Assembly: GCA_041481445.1 (NCBI GenBank)
Contig: JBGPBV010000001.1
Coordinates: 1 to 64,000, forward strand
Length of the DNA stretch: 64,000 nt
DNA from: AA29 sp041481445
Lineage (GTDB): Bacteria > Acidobacteriota > Vicinamibacteria > Fen-336
Reading direction: 5' to 3'
Shown one piece after another: positions 15,551-24,277 of this stretch. The position numbers were made by a program, and so were the translations under genes. How positions within the stretch are numbered: the first letter of the stretch is position 1; each line of letters opens with the position of its first letter. The notes beneath the pieces are model-generated. The model was not told the origin of the DNA, did not search any database, and saw nothing but the letters and a program-made list of their open reading frames with translations.

Positions 15551-15874
15551 TCATTCCCACGGGATGTCAGGCATCAGCAAACGCTCGACCGGCTGGCCAC
15601 CCTCGAGGTGGCCGCAGATCTCCTCGACGTCCTCCGCGCAAGCGCCGCCGTACCACACGTTGTCGGGCTGGACGGCCACGGTGATCCCGTGGCTGCAATG
15701 CTTGAGGCAGCTCGTCTTCTGGACCATGACGCGCTCGCCCAGGCCGCGCGATTTGACGAGGGCCTTGAGCTGGTCGGACAGCGCCTCCGAGCCCTTCTCG
15801 CCGCACGAGCCTTTCGGGTTGCCGGGCGGGCGCGTGTTCGTGCAGACGAGGACCTGATGCTGCGGCTTGGGCAT
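15551..15874 (-). CDS. Thioredoxin-like [2Fe-2S] ferredoxin (COG3411)
   Basis: A 107-residue protein with the four ligands of the thioredoxin-fold [2Fe-2S] family: C11 and C24 (C-x12-C) and C56 and C60 (C-x3-C, TSCLKHC), then GITVAVQPDNVWYGG. These proteins carry electrons in the cytosol, often to hydrogenases or respiratory enzymes, although many stand alone as here. I start at the ATG 15874 because GAAGGAG lies 5 bases upstream; an in-frame codon at 15895 has no such site. No partner enzyme is adjacent. Confidence 0.88.
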   Translation of the reverse strand: MPKPQHQVLVCTNTRPPGNPKGSCGEKGSEALSDQLKALVKSRGLGERVMVQKTSCLKHCSHGITVAVQPDNVWYGGACAEDVEEICGHLEGGQPVERLLMPDIPWE

Positions 15875-15938
15875 GCGTGCTCCTTCGTGGCTCATTGTAC
15901 GAGGGCGCGTCCGGACCGCGTGTCATAATCGAGACAGG

Positions 15939-16694
15939 ATGAGCCGCGCGCGCGTGACGATCCTCGCGGCCGCCCTCGCGTCCGTCGTCGCGCGTCCCGG
16001 GAAGGCCGAGGACCTCACGATCGTCTCGAGGGTCACGTCTCCCCACGGCACGACCAGGACCCAGACCCAGTACCTCGCCTCCAACCGCATCCGGATCTCG
16101 GACCCGGAATGGGACTTCATCGTCGACACGACCACGGGGCGGATCCGGCGCGTGGACGACCGGCGCAAGGAGTACTCGGAGACTTCGCTCGACGACCTGC
16201 GGGCGTTCCTCGACCAGACGGAGGCGGCCATGGCCGGCCGGCCGTTGTTCGACCGCTCGGTGGGAGCCACCGCCAGCGTCACCGTGGCCAGGGGCGCCGC
16301 CCCGCGGACGATCGCCGCGCACGCGACCGAGCCGTACACGCTGACGATGGGCGACGCCGTGAGGGTCGAGGTCTGGATGGCGCCCGCTCTGGAGGCGCCG
16401 CCGCGCTACTTCGACGCCCGCAAGGTGCCGTACGCGATGATGGGCCCGATGGGGTGGCAGTTCGACCACCTGCTCGACGCGATGAAGACGATCGGCGGGC
16501 TGCCGCTGGCCATGGACGTGGACTTCCGCCTGCGGACCGTCCGCCGTCAGGTCAAGACCGAGGCCCTCGAGGTCAAGAAGGGGCCGATCGCGGATGCCGC
16601 CTTCACCCTGCCCCCCGACTACAAGAAGGTCGAAGCCCCGTTCGAGCGGCGCGGTCGAGAGGAGCGGAGGGGGCCGCCGCCGCGGGCGAATTGA
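15939..16694 (+). CDS. Secreted DUF4412-like protein
   Basis: A 251-residue protein with an N-terminal signal peptide (residues 1-23, ending about PGKA) and repeated beta-strand features: a 'TQTQYLASNRIRI' turn, 'FIVDTTTGRIRRVDDRRKEY', and 'EVWMAPAL'. This resembles DUF4412/LolA-like envelope proteins that bind or sense lipids, but the match is by eye only. The Pro/Arg-rich C-terminus (RRGPPPRAN) ends at a TGA that overlaps a TTG start of the rhodanese gene, so the two are coupled. Confidence 0.6.
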   Translation: MSRARVTILAAALASVVARPGKAEDLTIVSRVTSPHGTTRTQTQYLASNRIRISDPEWDFIVDTTTGRIRRVDDRRKEYSETSLDDLRAFLDQTEAAMAGRPLFDRSVGATASVTVARGAAPRTIAAHATEPYTLTMGDAVRVEVWMAPALEAPPRYFDARKVPYAMMGPMGWQFDHLLDAMKTIGGLPLAMDVDFRLRTVRRQVKTEALEVKKGPIADAAFTLPPDYKKVEAPFERRGREERRGPPPRAN

Positions 16695-17542
16695 ACCCGA
16701 TCGTGAGCACGGAATGGCTGGCCGCACACCTGGGCGCGCCCGGCCTGCGCGTAGTCGACACGCGCTGGTACATCGACCCTGCCCGCAACGGCCGGAGCGA
16801 GTACGAGAAGGGCCACATCCCCGGCGCCGTCTTCCTCGACGTCGACGCCGACCTCTCCGCCCCCGGCGGCGGCCGGGGCGGGCGGGCCGGGCGTCATCCC
16901 TGGCCGGGCCCGGACGAGGTCGCGCGCGTGATGGGACGGGCGGGCATCGAGGGCGCCACGCGCGTCGTGGCCTGCGACGACCAGTCCGGCGCCATCGCCG
17001 CCCGCCTCTGGTACCTGCTGCGCGCGCACGGGCACGACGAGGTGGCCGTGCTCGACGGCGGGATCGCGAAGTGGAAGGCGGAGGGCCGGCCCCTCGAGAG
17101 CGGCGCGGGGGCGGCGGCGACGCCGGCCGTCTTCGTCGCCCGGCCCCGCGAGGGCTGGGTGCTGGACAAGGAGGCCATGGCGCGCGAGCGAACGCGCGCG
17201 CTCGTGCTCGACGCGCGGGCGGGGGCGCGCTACCGGGGCGAGTCCGAGCCCATCGATCCGCGCGCCGGCCACATCCCCGGGGCGCGCAGTGCGCCCTACG
17301 CGGAGAACCTGACCGTGGGCCCGCTGCCCGTGTTCCGGCCGCCCGCCGAGCTGCGCGCGCGCTACGCCCTTCTGGGCGCCGGGGACGCCGTGCCCGTCGT
17401 GTACTGCGGTTCCGGGGTGACGGCCTGCCACGACCTGATCGCCCTCGAGCTGGCCGGCCTGCGCGGGCGGCTCTACGCGGGGTCGTGGAGCGAGTGGAGC
17501 GCGGACCCGGAGCTGCCCCTGGCGACGGGCCCGGAGCCGTGA
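16691..17542 (+). CDS. Two-domain sulfurtransferase (rhodanese / TST family)
   Basis: A 283-residue tandem rhodanese. The N-terminal domain has ACDDQSG where the catalytic cysteine would be (inactive, as usual); the C-terminal domain has the active loop CGSGVTA with C239. It transfers sulfane sulfur from thiosulfate or 3-mercaptopyruvate; the CGSGVTA loop is typical of the bacterial 3-MST/TST group. Signature GHIPGAVFLDVDADL is present. The start is taken as the TTG at 16691, overlapping the previous stop (TTGA), giving the usual MNPIVSTEWL opening; a GTG at 16703 is the alternative. Confidence 0.9.
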   Translation: MNPIVSTEWLAAHLGAPGLRVVDTRWYIDPARNGRSEYEKGHIPGAVFLDVDADLSAPGGGRGGRAGRHPWPGPDEVARVMGRAGIEGATRVVACDDQSGAIAARLWYLLRAHGHDEVAVLDGGIAKWKAEGRPLESGAGAAATPAVFVARPREGWVLDKEAMARERTRALVLDARAGARYRGESEPIDPRAGHIPGARSAPYAENLTVGPLPVFRPPAELRARYALLGAGDAVPVVYCGSGVTACHDLIALELAGLRGRLYAGSWSEWSADPELPLATGPEP

Positions 17543-17549
17543 GAGGTCC

Positions 17550-20369
17550 CTAGAACCGATACTCCAGGTCGAAGCGCACGATCCGGGGACGCATGAGGTC
17601 GCGCGGGCGCGCGAACGACGGCGCCTCGACGTCGCGCACGACCTGCAACGTCGTGGCCCGGTCCAGCAGGTTGAAGACGTCCACCGCGGCCAGGAGCGTG
17701 CCTGGTCCCGCGCGGAAGCCGCGCTCGACGCGCACGTCGGCCAGGAAGACCGTCGGGAGCCGGAACTCGTCCAGGCGGCGCGCGACGAGCACGTTCTTGG
17801 CCGCGCCCGTCGGGTCGCCGGTATCGGCCACCTGGAAGTAGGGGATGGGGAAGCCGTCGCGGGCGCCGATGCGCGCGGCGGCCAGGAAACGCCACGGCAG
17901 CGAGGCGCGCAGCGCCAAGGCCGCCGTCCAGCGCGCGCTGGCGAAGATGTCGCCGCGGCCGAGCCCGCCCGCGCGCGCGTCCATCGTCCCGCCGTCCAGC
18001 AGTGGCTCGCCGTCCGTCGACGTCGGGTCCTGGACGGAGAGCGCGGAGTCGGTGAAGAACTCGCGCCAGTCGGCCACGGCCGCCGAGGCGTCCCAGCTCA
18101 CGCGTCCTCCCAGCCGTCCCCCCGCCGCCACCTCCGCCGTCCAGGCGTCCTGCCGGTAGCCTTCGCGGTTGGAGAGGACGCGTCCGTTGCCGGGGACGAC
18201 GCGCGAGAGGGAGGCCGGGGCGTAGTACCCGACGTCGTAGGGGTCGCCGAAGAGCGTGCCGCGCACGCTGCCGCGGATCACGTAGTCGGACAGGGTGAGG
18301 CCGCGCAGCGGCCGCCAGAGCGGATCGACCAGGCGCCGCCAGGTCACCCGCGCCTGGCCGTGCAGGCCCGGGCGCCCGTGCTCGAGCGCGAGCGAGAGCT
18401 CCCGCGTGCGAGGGGCGCGCAGGTCCGGCGCGATGGCGTGCGGCGTGACGGCGGCGGCGGGGGAGGCGGGGTCGACCCCCGACGCGCCGAGGAGGCCGCG
18501 GACCGCGTCGAGCTCCCCGCGCTCCACGGTGTGGTCGCCGTTGCGGTCGATCCAGTAATAGGTGAGCGACGCCCCCCCGATGGGGTTGTCGAACGTGACG
18601 TCCCCGGATCCCAGCGGCGCCGCGTAGGCGCCGTAGCCGAGGCGCACCACCGTGGCTCCGTCGGGCACGAGGTCCCACGAGACCCCGACCCGCGGCAGCA
18701 GGTCGAGCCACGAGATCCCGGTGCCGCCGCCGGGGTACTGGACGGCGGGCAGCAGCGTGCCGAACGTCGGGTTCGCCTCGACCGACGAGGCGAGGTTGCG
18801 GCCGGCGAGGCCCTCGAGGCGCGCCCCGATCCGCAGGCCCAGGCGCCCGCGGCGCGCTTCGTCCTGGGCGTAGCCGTTCCAGCCCTCCTGGAGCGAGCGC
18901 GCGCTCTGCGCGCGGGTGGGGATGGCGAAGCCGGTTAGGGCGAAGGCCCGGAAGAACACGGACTGGCGCTCGTACGCGATCACCTGGTTGCCGGGCCAGC
19001 GCGCCTGGGTGCTGACCACGCTGCGCCAGTAGCCGCCGCCCGCCACCAGGACGTGGTCGAAGCCGAGCCACCGCCGCGCCGCCGACGCCTCCGTCCCCAG
19101 CTCCAGCCGCGGCCGATCGGTCTCGAAGCCCTGATAAGAGCGCTCGAAGACCCCGCGGAAGTCCTCGAAGGCGCTGTCCGCCGTCCCCCCGCGCGGCTCC
19201 AAGCGGAAGCCGGCGTCGAGATACGAGAGGCGGCTGCGCAGGGACCACGACCCGAGGGAGCGCCCGTCGCTCAAGGCGAGCAGCCGCGCCGGTCCCGACT
19301 GGCGCCACCGCGACTCGGGGGAGGCGCTCAGGGTCACGTCGCGGTCCTCGTCCACCTTCTCCGCGCGCAGGGCGAGGAGGGACAGGCTGCCCCCACCCAG
19401 CCGCGCGCGCGCACGCAGCGTGAGGTCGCTCGTGTGCAGGCTCTGGTCGTGGCCGGTGAAGGTCTCCTGGCGCAGCCCGTTGCGATGCCAGGCCGCCCAG
19501 CCGCGAACCCGGTCCCCCCCGATCGGCCCTCCGGCCTCGGCCCCCATCTCGCTCACCCGCTCGGTGTCGTTGCGCACGACCGACCGTCCCACGAGCTCGT
19601 CCGGCAGGTTGTCCGCGCTCGGCCCGGTGACGCGCCCGTAGGCGCGGCCGCTCCACCGCGGCCCCGCTTCCCGCGTGAACAGCCCGATCTGCGCGCCGGG
19701 CGTGCGCACGCGCACGTCGAGGGCGGAGGTGCGTACCTCGACCGCGGCCATCGAATCCATGTCCGGGTAGATCGACGTCGAGCCCAGGGCGGCGGGGTCG
19801 GTGATGTCGAAGCCGTCGAGCCGCCAGGCCGCGCCGCTGCCGGGATCGCCGCCGCTGACGATCAGCGACTGCTGGGTGGAGTCCGATCCTCCGACGTCGG
19901 CGCGGTCGAGCACGACGCCGGGCACGTCGCGCGCGACCGACCAGGGGTCCGCGGGGCGGGGGACGGTGCGGAGGGCCTCCTCGTCCAGGCCCCCGCCCCG
20001 ATCGCCAGGGCCGGAGGTGACGAGGCTCCCGCTGCCCTCGGCGGATCCGGGGTCCTCGATGGCAAGGGCCACGCGCGTCGTCCCGCCCGACCCCACCCAC
20101 ACGAGACCTTCCGCCGCGCGAGGGCCCGCGGCGGCGCGGACGTGGTGCAGGCCCGGCCGGACGTGCACGAGCGTGGCCTGCCCGCGCGCGTCCGAGGTGG
20201 CGGCGCGCGCGGTGTCCGGCCCGTCCAGGGTCACCGCCGCCGCCGCGATGGGGGCGCCGGAGGCGTCGCGCACGGTGACGCGCAGGGCGCCGGTGTCGGC
20301 CTGCGCCCGGAGCGGCGCCGGCAGGGCGAGGCACGTCGCGACGACGAGGGCGGCGCGCGTTGGACGCAA
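17550..20369 (-). CDS. Oar-like TonB-dependent outer membrane receptor
   Basis: A 939-residue protein with a signal peptide (about 1-23, ending LRAQA), a Cna-B/carboxypeptidase-regulatory-like domain (about 25-105), a plug-like region (about 130-230) and a long beta-barrel ending in Phe (LEYRF), as outer membrane barrels do. This layout is expanded in Acidobacteriota and Myxococcota and is used for uptake or display of large substrates. Near residues 605-617 an extracellular segment has a full EF-hand-type loop (DRNGDHTVERGE), suggesting Ca2+ binding. Start is a TTG, 12 bp after the GNAT gene on the same strand. Confidence 0.85.
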   Translation of the reverse strand: MRPTRAALVVATCLALPAPLRAQADTGALRVTVRDASGAPIAAAAVTLDGPDTARAATSDARGQATLVHVRPGLHHVRAAAGPRAAEGLVWVGSGGTTRVALAIEDPGSAEGSGSLVTSGPGDRGGGLDEEALRTVPRPADPWSVARDVPGVVLDRADVGGSDSTQQSLIVSGGDPGSGAAWRLDGFDITDPAALGSTSIYPDMDSMAAVEVRTSALDVRVRTPGAQIGLFTREAGPRWSGRAYGRVTGPSADNLPDELVGRSVVRNDTERVSEMGAEAGGPIGGDRVRGWAAWHRNGLRQETFTGHDQSLHTSDLTLRARARLGGGSLSLLALRAEKVDEDRDVTLSASPESRWRQSGPARLLALSDGRSLGSWSLRSRLSYLDAGFRLEPRGGTADSAFEDFRGVFERSYQGFETDRPRLELGTEASAARRWLGFDHVLVAGGGYWRSVVSTQARWPGNQVIAYERQSVFFRAFALTGFAIPTRAQSARSLQEGWNGYAQDEARRGRLGLRIGARLEGLAGRNLASSVEANPTFGTLLPAVQYPGGGTGISWLDLLPRVGVSWDLVPDGATVVRLGYGAYAAPLGSGDVTFDNPIGGASLTYYWIDRNGDHTVERGELDAVRGLLGASGVDPASPAAAVTPHAIAPDLRAPRTRELSLALEHGRPGLHGQARVTWRRLVDPLWRPLRGLTLSDYVIRGSVRGTLFGDPYDVGYYAPASLSRVVPGNGRVLSNREGYRQDAWTAEVAAGGRLGGRVSWDASAAVADWREFFTDSALSVQDPTSTDGEPLLDGGTMDARAGGLGRGDIFASARWTAALALRASLPWRFLAAARIGARDGFPIPYFQVADTGDPTGAAKNVLVARRLDEFRLPTVFLADVRVERGFRAGPGTLLAAVDVFNLLDRATTLQVVRDVEAPSFARPRDLMRPRIVRFDLEYRF

Positions 20370-20381
20370 GTCCGCCGGCGC

Positions 20382-21215
20382 TCAGGCCCGCCGCAGCACG
20401 TAGAGGGGGCGGCGCCGGCCACCCTCCTCCGTCGGCGCGAAATCGGCGGCCACGTACCCGCGGCCGAGGTAGGCGAGGAGCGCCTGCCGCACCTTCGCCT
20501 GCCAGCCGTCCGCCACCCGCGGGGCGGCGCGGCAGAGGATGTCCCAGTCCGGCGGGATCTCGAGGAGCAGGGTCTCCGTCTCCAGGTCCAGCCGCGGCTC
20601 CGAGGAGACCGGCCAGCCCGCCTGCCACTTGACCTCGTTGATGCGCGGGGCCTCCGGAGCCGGCACCGTGCGCGTCGGCTCGCCCTGCGCGGTCAGCTCC
20701 TGCACGCGGGGGGCGGCCAGGTCCCAGCGCACGAGGAGGCGGTCGGTGGGCAGGCCGTGATGGAGGGGAGCCGTGGTCACGCCGTAGAAGTTCTCGAGGA
20801 GCTCGGTGGCGGTGGCGCCGAGCCGGCGCAGGTTGAGGTTCGCGTTCCGGGCCTGCATGGGGTCGAACGTCCAGGTGATGAGGGAGAGGCCGCGGGAGAG
20901 CGCCTCCTCGCGCTGCGCCCACTTCAGGCGCAGCCCCAGGCCGCGCTGCTGGTACTCGGGGAGGACGGCGAGCATGTCCGAATGCAGGTGCGGGATGCCG
21001 CCGCGGAGGGCGGCGAACGCGTAGGCGAAGCCCACCGGCCGGCCGTCCGCGGTCTCCGCGACGTGGAGCATGCCGCCGGCGTGGGTGGTGGCGATGAGCT
21101 GGATGGCGGACGTGACCTCGATGTCCTCGAGGCCCCAGACCGAGCGCTGGAGCAGGACGCAGGCGTCGTAGTCGGCGCGGGCGCCCGCCAGCCTCACCAC
21201 GATGTCGTCGGCCAT
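20382..21215 (-). CDS. GNAT-superfamily acetyltransferase (COG3375-like)
   Basis: A 277-residue protein whose first 150 residues form a GNAT domain: the acetyl-CoA loop is in LPEYQQRGLGLRLK, with the beta-bulge at the MLAVLP strand and the following W-x-F-D-P stretch typical of COG3375. The C-terminal 120 residues are variable. The substrate is unknown; COG3375 members are annotated only as predicted acetyltransferases. The ATG at 21215 fits the family start. It sits upstream of the receptor gene on the same strand and is divergent from the M28 peptidase gene across 57 bp. Confidence 0.8.
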   Translation of the reverse strand: MADDIVVRLAGARADYDACVLLQRSVWGLEDIEVTSAIQLIATTHAGGMLHVAETADGRPVGFAYAFAALRGGIPHLHSDMLAVLPEYQQRGLGLRLKWAQREEALSRGLSLITWTFDPMQARNANLNLRRLGATATELLENFYGVTTAPLHHGLPTDRLLVRWDLAAPRVQELTAQGEPTRTVPAPEAPRINEVKWQAGWPVSSEPRLDLETETLLLEIPPDWDILCRAAPRVADGWQAKVRQALLAYLGRGYVAADFAPTEEGGRRRPLYVLRRA

Positions 21216-21272
21216 TTTCCGTCGGAGTCTACCATCCCGGACGAGGCGCGGCGTCCGGTACAATCCGCGCCG

Positions 21273-23384
21273 ATGTCGTGCCTGCGGACGGCCGCCGCGA
21301 CCCTGCTCCTCGGGGCGATCTCCGCCGGCGCCGGAGAGGAGCCGCCGCCGCTGGGCTTCACGGCGGAGTCGGCGGCGCGGCAGCGGGAGATCGAGGCCGC
21401 CCTCCTGGCCATCCCTTCCGCCGCCCGCTGCCAGTCGCTCCATGCGCAGCTCACGCGCGCCCCCCACGTGGCGGGGACGGAGGGCGGCCGGCGCGTGGCC
21501 GAGGAGGTGGCCGCGCGCCTGCGCGAGGCCGGCCTCGAGACGGAGGTCGTCGCCTACGACGTGCTCCTCTCGTCGCCGCGCAAGGTCGAGGTCGAGCTGC
21601 GGGCCCCGCGCGTGATGCGTCTGGGTCGGCCGGAGGCGAGGCTCGCGGAGGACCCGGGCAGCGGAGAGCCTTCGCTGGCCCTGCCCTGGCACGCCTATGC
21701 CCGGAGCGGCGAGGTGAGCGCGGAGGTCGTCTACGTCAACCACGGGCGGGCCGAGGACTACGACATGCTCGCCCACCTCGGCATCGACGTACGCGGGAAG
21801 ATCGCGCTCGCCCGCTACTTCCAGGGCTACCGGGGGGGCAAGAGCCTGGAGGCGGAGCGGCGCGGGGTGGCCGCGCTCATCACCTACTCCGACCCGGCCG
21901 AGGACGGCTATGTCCAGGGCGACGTCTACCCGAAGGGGCCGTGGGGACCGGACAGCCACTTCCAGCGCGGCGCCAACGTGTACGACTTCATCGTGCCCGG
22001 CGATCCCCTCACGCCGGGCTGGGCCTCCGTGGCCGGCGCGCGCCGGATCGCGGAGTCGGAGTCCGCCATCCTGCCCAACATCCCGACCCTGCCCCTCTCG
22101 TTCCGGGACGCGCGCGAGATCCTGCAGGCGCTGGGCGGGCCCGCGCGCCCGGCCCAGGACTGGCAGGGCGGCGGCCCCTTCACCTATCACGTCGGGCCCG
22201 GCCCCGCCCAGGTCCGCCTCTCGATCGACATCCCGCGCGAGGTGCGCACGATCCGCGACGTGATCGCGCGCCTGCCCGGGGCCGACCCCGACCCCGAGGT
22301 CGCCTCCCAGGTCGTCCTGCTCTCGAACCACCACGACGCCTGGACCTACGGCGGGGTCGATCCCTCCTCCGGCACGACGACGGCGCTGGAGCTGGCCCGC
22401 GCGCTGGGCGACCTGGCCCGGCGCGGCCTGCGCCCCCGGCGCACGATCGTGATCGGCATCTGGGACGCCGAGGAGTTCACCCTCACCGGGTCGACCGAGT
22501 GGGGCGAAGAGCACGCGGACGAGCTGCGCGCGCGGGCGGTGGCCTGCCTCAACGTGGACGCCTCCACCTCCGGCGATCGGTTCAGCCTCAGCGCGGTGCC
22601 GTCTCTGCGGCGGTTCTTCCACGAGGTCGCGCGCCGGATCCCCGACCCGAAGGAGCGTGGCTCCGTGTACGACGCGTGGCTCTCCGGCGCGTCCACGAAC
22701 CTGCGCGGGTACGGCGTGGTGGCGGGGGAGAAGACGGCGGAGCCCATCGTCGCGATCCTGGGCAGCGGGAGCGACTACACCGTGTTCTTCAACCACGTGG
22801 GGGTGCCGTCCGCGGACTTCCTCTTCGACGGTCCCTACGGCGTCTACCACTCGATCTACGACTCGCACGAGTGGATGCGCCGCTACGGCGATCCCGGCTT
22901 CCACTACCACGCGGCGATGGCCTCGCTGTGGGGCGTGGCCGCCCTCCGCCTGGCCAACGCGGACGTCCTCCCCTTCGACTACTCGGCCTACGGGCGGGAC
23001 CTGGCCGTGTACCTGGACGAGGTCGAGGCGCTGGCGCGCCTCCGCTCGATGCGCATCGACTTCGGCCCCGCGCGGGAGGCGGCCCGCCGCCTGGCCGCGC
23101 TGCCCTTGCCCTCCGCGGAGGGCTCGCCCGAGGCCCGCCGGCGCCGGAACGAGGCCCTCCTCATGGCCGAGCGCGATTTCACGCGCGCGGAAGGCCTCCC
23201 CGGCCGCCCGTGGTTCCGCCACCTGATCTACGCGCCGCTTCCCAGCTACGCCGCGGAGACCCTGCCCGGCGTGCGCGAGGCCGTGCTCGCCGACGATGCC
23301 ACGCGCGCGTCCGCGCAGGCCGCCGTCCTCGCCCAGGCCCTGCGCCAGGCCGCCGACCGGCTGGAGGCGGCGGCGCTCCGGTGA
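21273..23384 (+). CDS. Secreted M28 metallopeptidase (glutamate carboxypeptidase II / NAALADase type)
   Basis: A 703-residue exopeptidase. A signal peptide (1-20, ending SAGAG) is followed by an N-terminal segment, a PA domain (about 120-270), the M28 catalytic domain (about 330-560) and a dimerisation domain (about 590-700). Co-catalytic zinc ligands are visible in NHHDAW and GGVDPSSG, the Glu pair in DAEEFTLTGSTEWGEE, the Asp in LNVDAS, and the last His in YHSIYDSHEW. The length equals human GCPII. It should cleave C-terminal acidic or hydrophobic residues from peptides in the periplasm or outside. Its TGA overlaps the next GTG. Confidence 0.92.
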   Translation: MSCLRTAAATLLLGAISAGAGEEPPPLGFTAESAARQREIEAALLAIPSAARCQSLHAQLTRAPHVAGTEGGRRVAEEVAARLREAGLETEVVAYDVLLSSPRKVEVELRAPRVMRLGRPEARLAEDPGSGEPSLALPWHAYARSGEVSAEVVYVNHGRAEDYDMLAHLGIDVRGKIALARYFQGYRGGKSLEAERRGVAALITYSDPAEDGYVQGDVYPKGPWGPDSHFQRGANVYDFIVPGDPLTPGWASVAGARRIAESESAILPNIPTLPLSFRDAREILQALGGPARPAQDWQGGGPFTYHVGPGPAQVRLSIDIPREVRTIRDVIARLPGADPDPEVASQVVLLSNHHDAWTYGGVDPSSGTTTALELARALGDLARRGLRPRRTIVIGIWDAEEFTLTGSTEWGEEHADELRARAVACLNVDASTSGDRFSLSAVPSLRRFFHEVARRIPDPKERGSVYDAWLSGASTNLRGYGVVAGEKTAEPIVAILGSGSDYTVFFNHVGVPSADFLFDGPYGVYHSIYDSHEWMRRYGDPGFHYHAAMASLWGVAALRLANADVLPFDYSAYGRDLAVYLDEVEALARLRSMRIDFGPAREAARRLAALPLPSAEGSPEARRRRNEALLMAERDFTRAEGLPGRPWFRHLIYAPLPSYAAETLPGVREAVLADDATRASAQAAVLAQALRQAADRLEAAALR

Positions 23385-24211
23385 GCCGGGCGGCCGCCCG
23401 AACCGCGGGTCCGTCGACCCCCGGCCTGGCCGCGCGCCTGGGGTCGGCGCTCCTGACGCTCCTCTCGCGCGACGTGGCGGTGGAGACCAACGCCATCGCC
23501 TTCAACTTCCTCCTCTGCCTCTTCCCCCTCATGCTCGTGCTGGTCGCGGTGGCACAGCAGCTCGGGGACAGCCGGCGCGCGGGGGCGGCCCTCCTCACCC
23601 TCCTCGACGAGCTGATCCCCTTCGAGCACCAGGTCCTGGCCACGTCGCTGCGCTCGCTGGGCCGCATGGCCAAGACGCTCGAGGTGTTCTCGCTCATCCT
23701 GGTGGTCTGGGGCTCCTCCGGGATCTTCGTGCCCGTGGAGATGGTGCTGAGCCGCGTCTGGGGCGGGCAGCCGCGCCGCTTCGTGCACAGCCGCCTGCTC
23801 GCCTTCGCGATGACGATCGCGGGCAGCTCGATCGTGTTCCTGTCCGTCTCCCTGACTGCGCTCGCCCGCAGCTACGGCCGGGAGTGGCCCACCCTGGCCA
23901 GCTGGGGGGCCAAGGCGATCGCGCTCCTCCTCACCTGCCTGGTGTTCCTCCTCATCTATCGCGCCATCCCGAACCCGCCGGTCGGCACCGCCGTGGCCGT
24001 GCGCGCGGCCCTGTGGTCGGGCACGACCTGGGAGGCCGCGAAGTACGCCTTCGTCGTGAACCTCGGGCGCGCGAACCTGCCCGCCGTCTACGGCCCCCTG
24101 GCCTTCGCGGTCTCCCTGGTGCTCTGGGCCTACGTGTCGAGCCTCGTCCTCGTCTTCGGCGCCCTCATGAGCCCGCGGGCCGGCCCCCGCGGACGTCCCG
24201 TCCCGTCTTGA
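23381..24211 (+). CDS. YihY/BrkB-family inner membrane protein
   Basis: A 276-residue protein with about six membrane helices (for example FNFLLCLFPLMLVLVAVAQQ, VFSLILVVWGSSGIF, AIALLLTCLVFLLIY) and the family pattern AIAFNFLLCLFPL near the N-terminus and YGPLAFAVSLVLWAYVSS near the C-terminus. The family was once misannotated as RNase BN and its transport function is unsettled. The GTG at 23381 overlaps the M28 stop (GTGA), so the two are coupled. Confidence 0.88.
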   Translation: MSRAAARTAGPSTPGLAARLGSALLTLLSRDVAVETNAIAFNFLLCLFPLMLVLVAVAQQLGDSRRAGAALLTLLDELIPFEHQVLATSLRSLGRMAKTLEVFSLILVVWGSSGIFVPVEMVLSRVWGGQPRRFVHSRLLAFAMTIAGSSIVFLSVSLTALARSYGREWPTLASWGAKAIALLLTCLVFLLIYRAIPNPPVGTAVAVRAALWSGTTWEAAKYAFVVNLGRANLPAVYGPLAFAVSLVLWAYVSSLVLVFGALMSPRAGPRGRPVPS

Positions 24212-24277
24212 GCACGCGGCCGGCCGCGCGCCGAGGCCCGCGTGCTAACTTGGCTTCAAGGCACCGGGGGACAAGGC

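Noticed and set aside
17473..23222. Very long Arg/Pro/Gly-rich open frames overlapping the receptor, GNAT and M28 genes
   Set aside because: These are by-products of high GC content; their translations are low-complexity without motifs, while the overlapping frames give complete known families.
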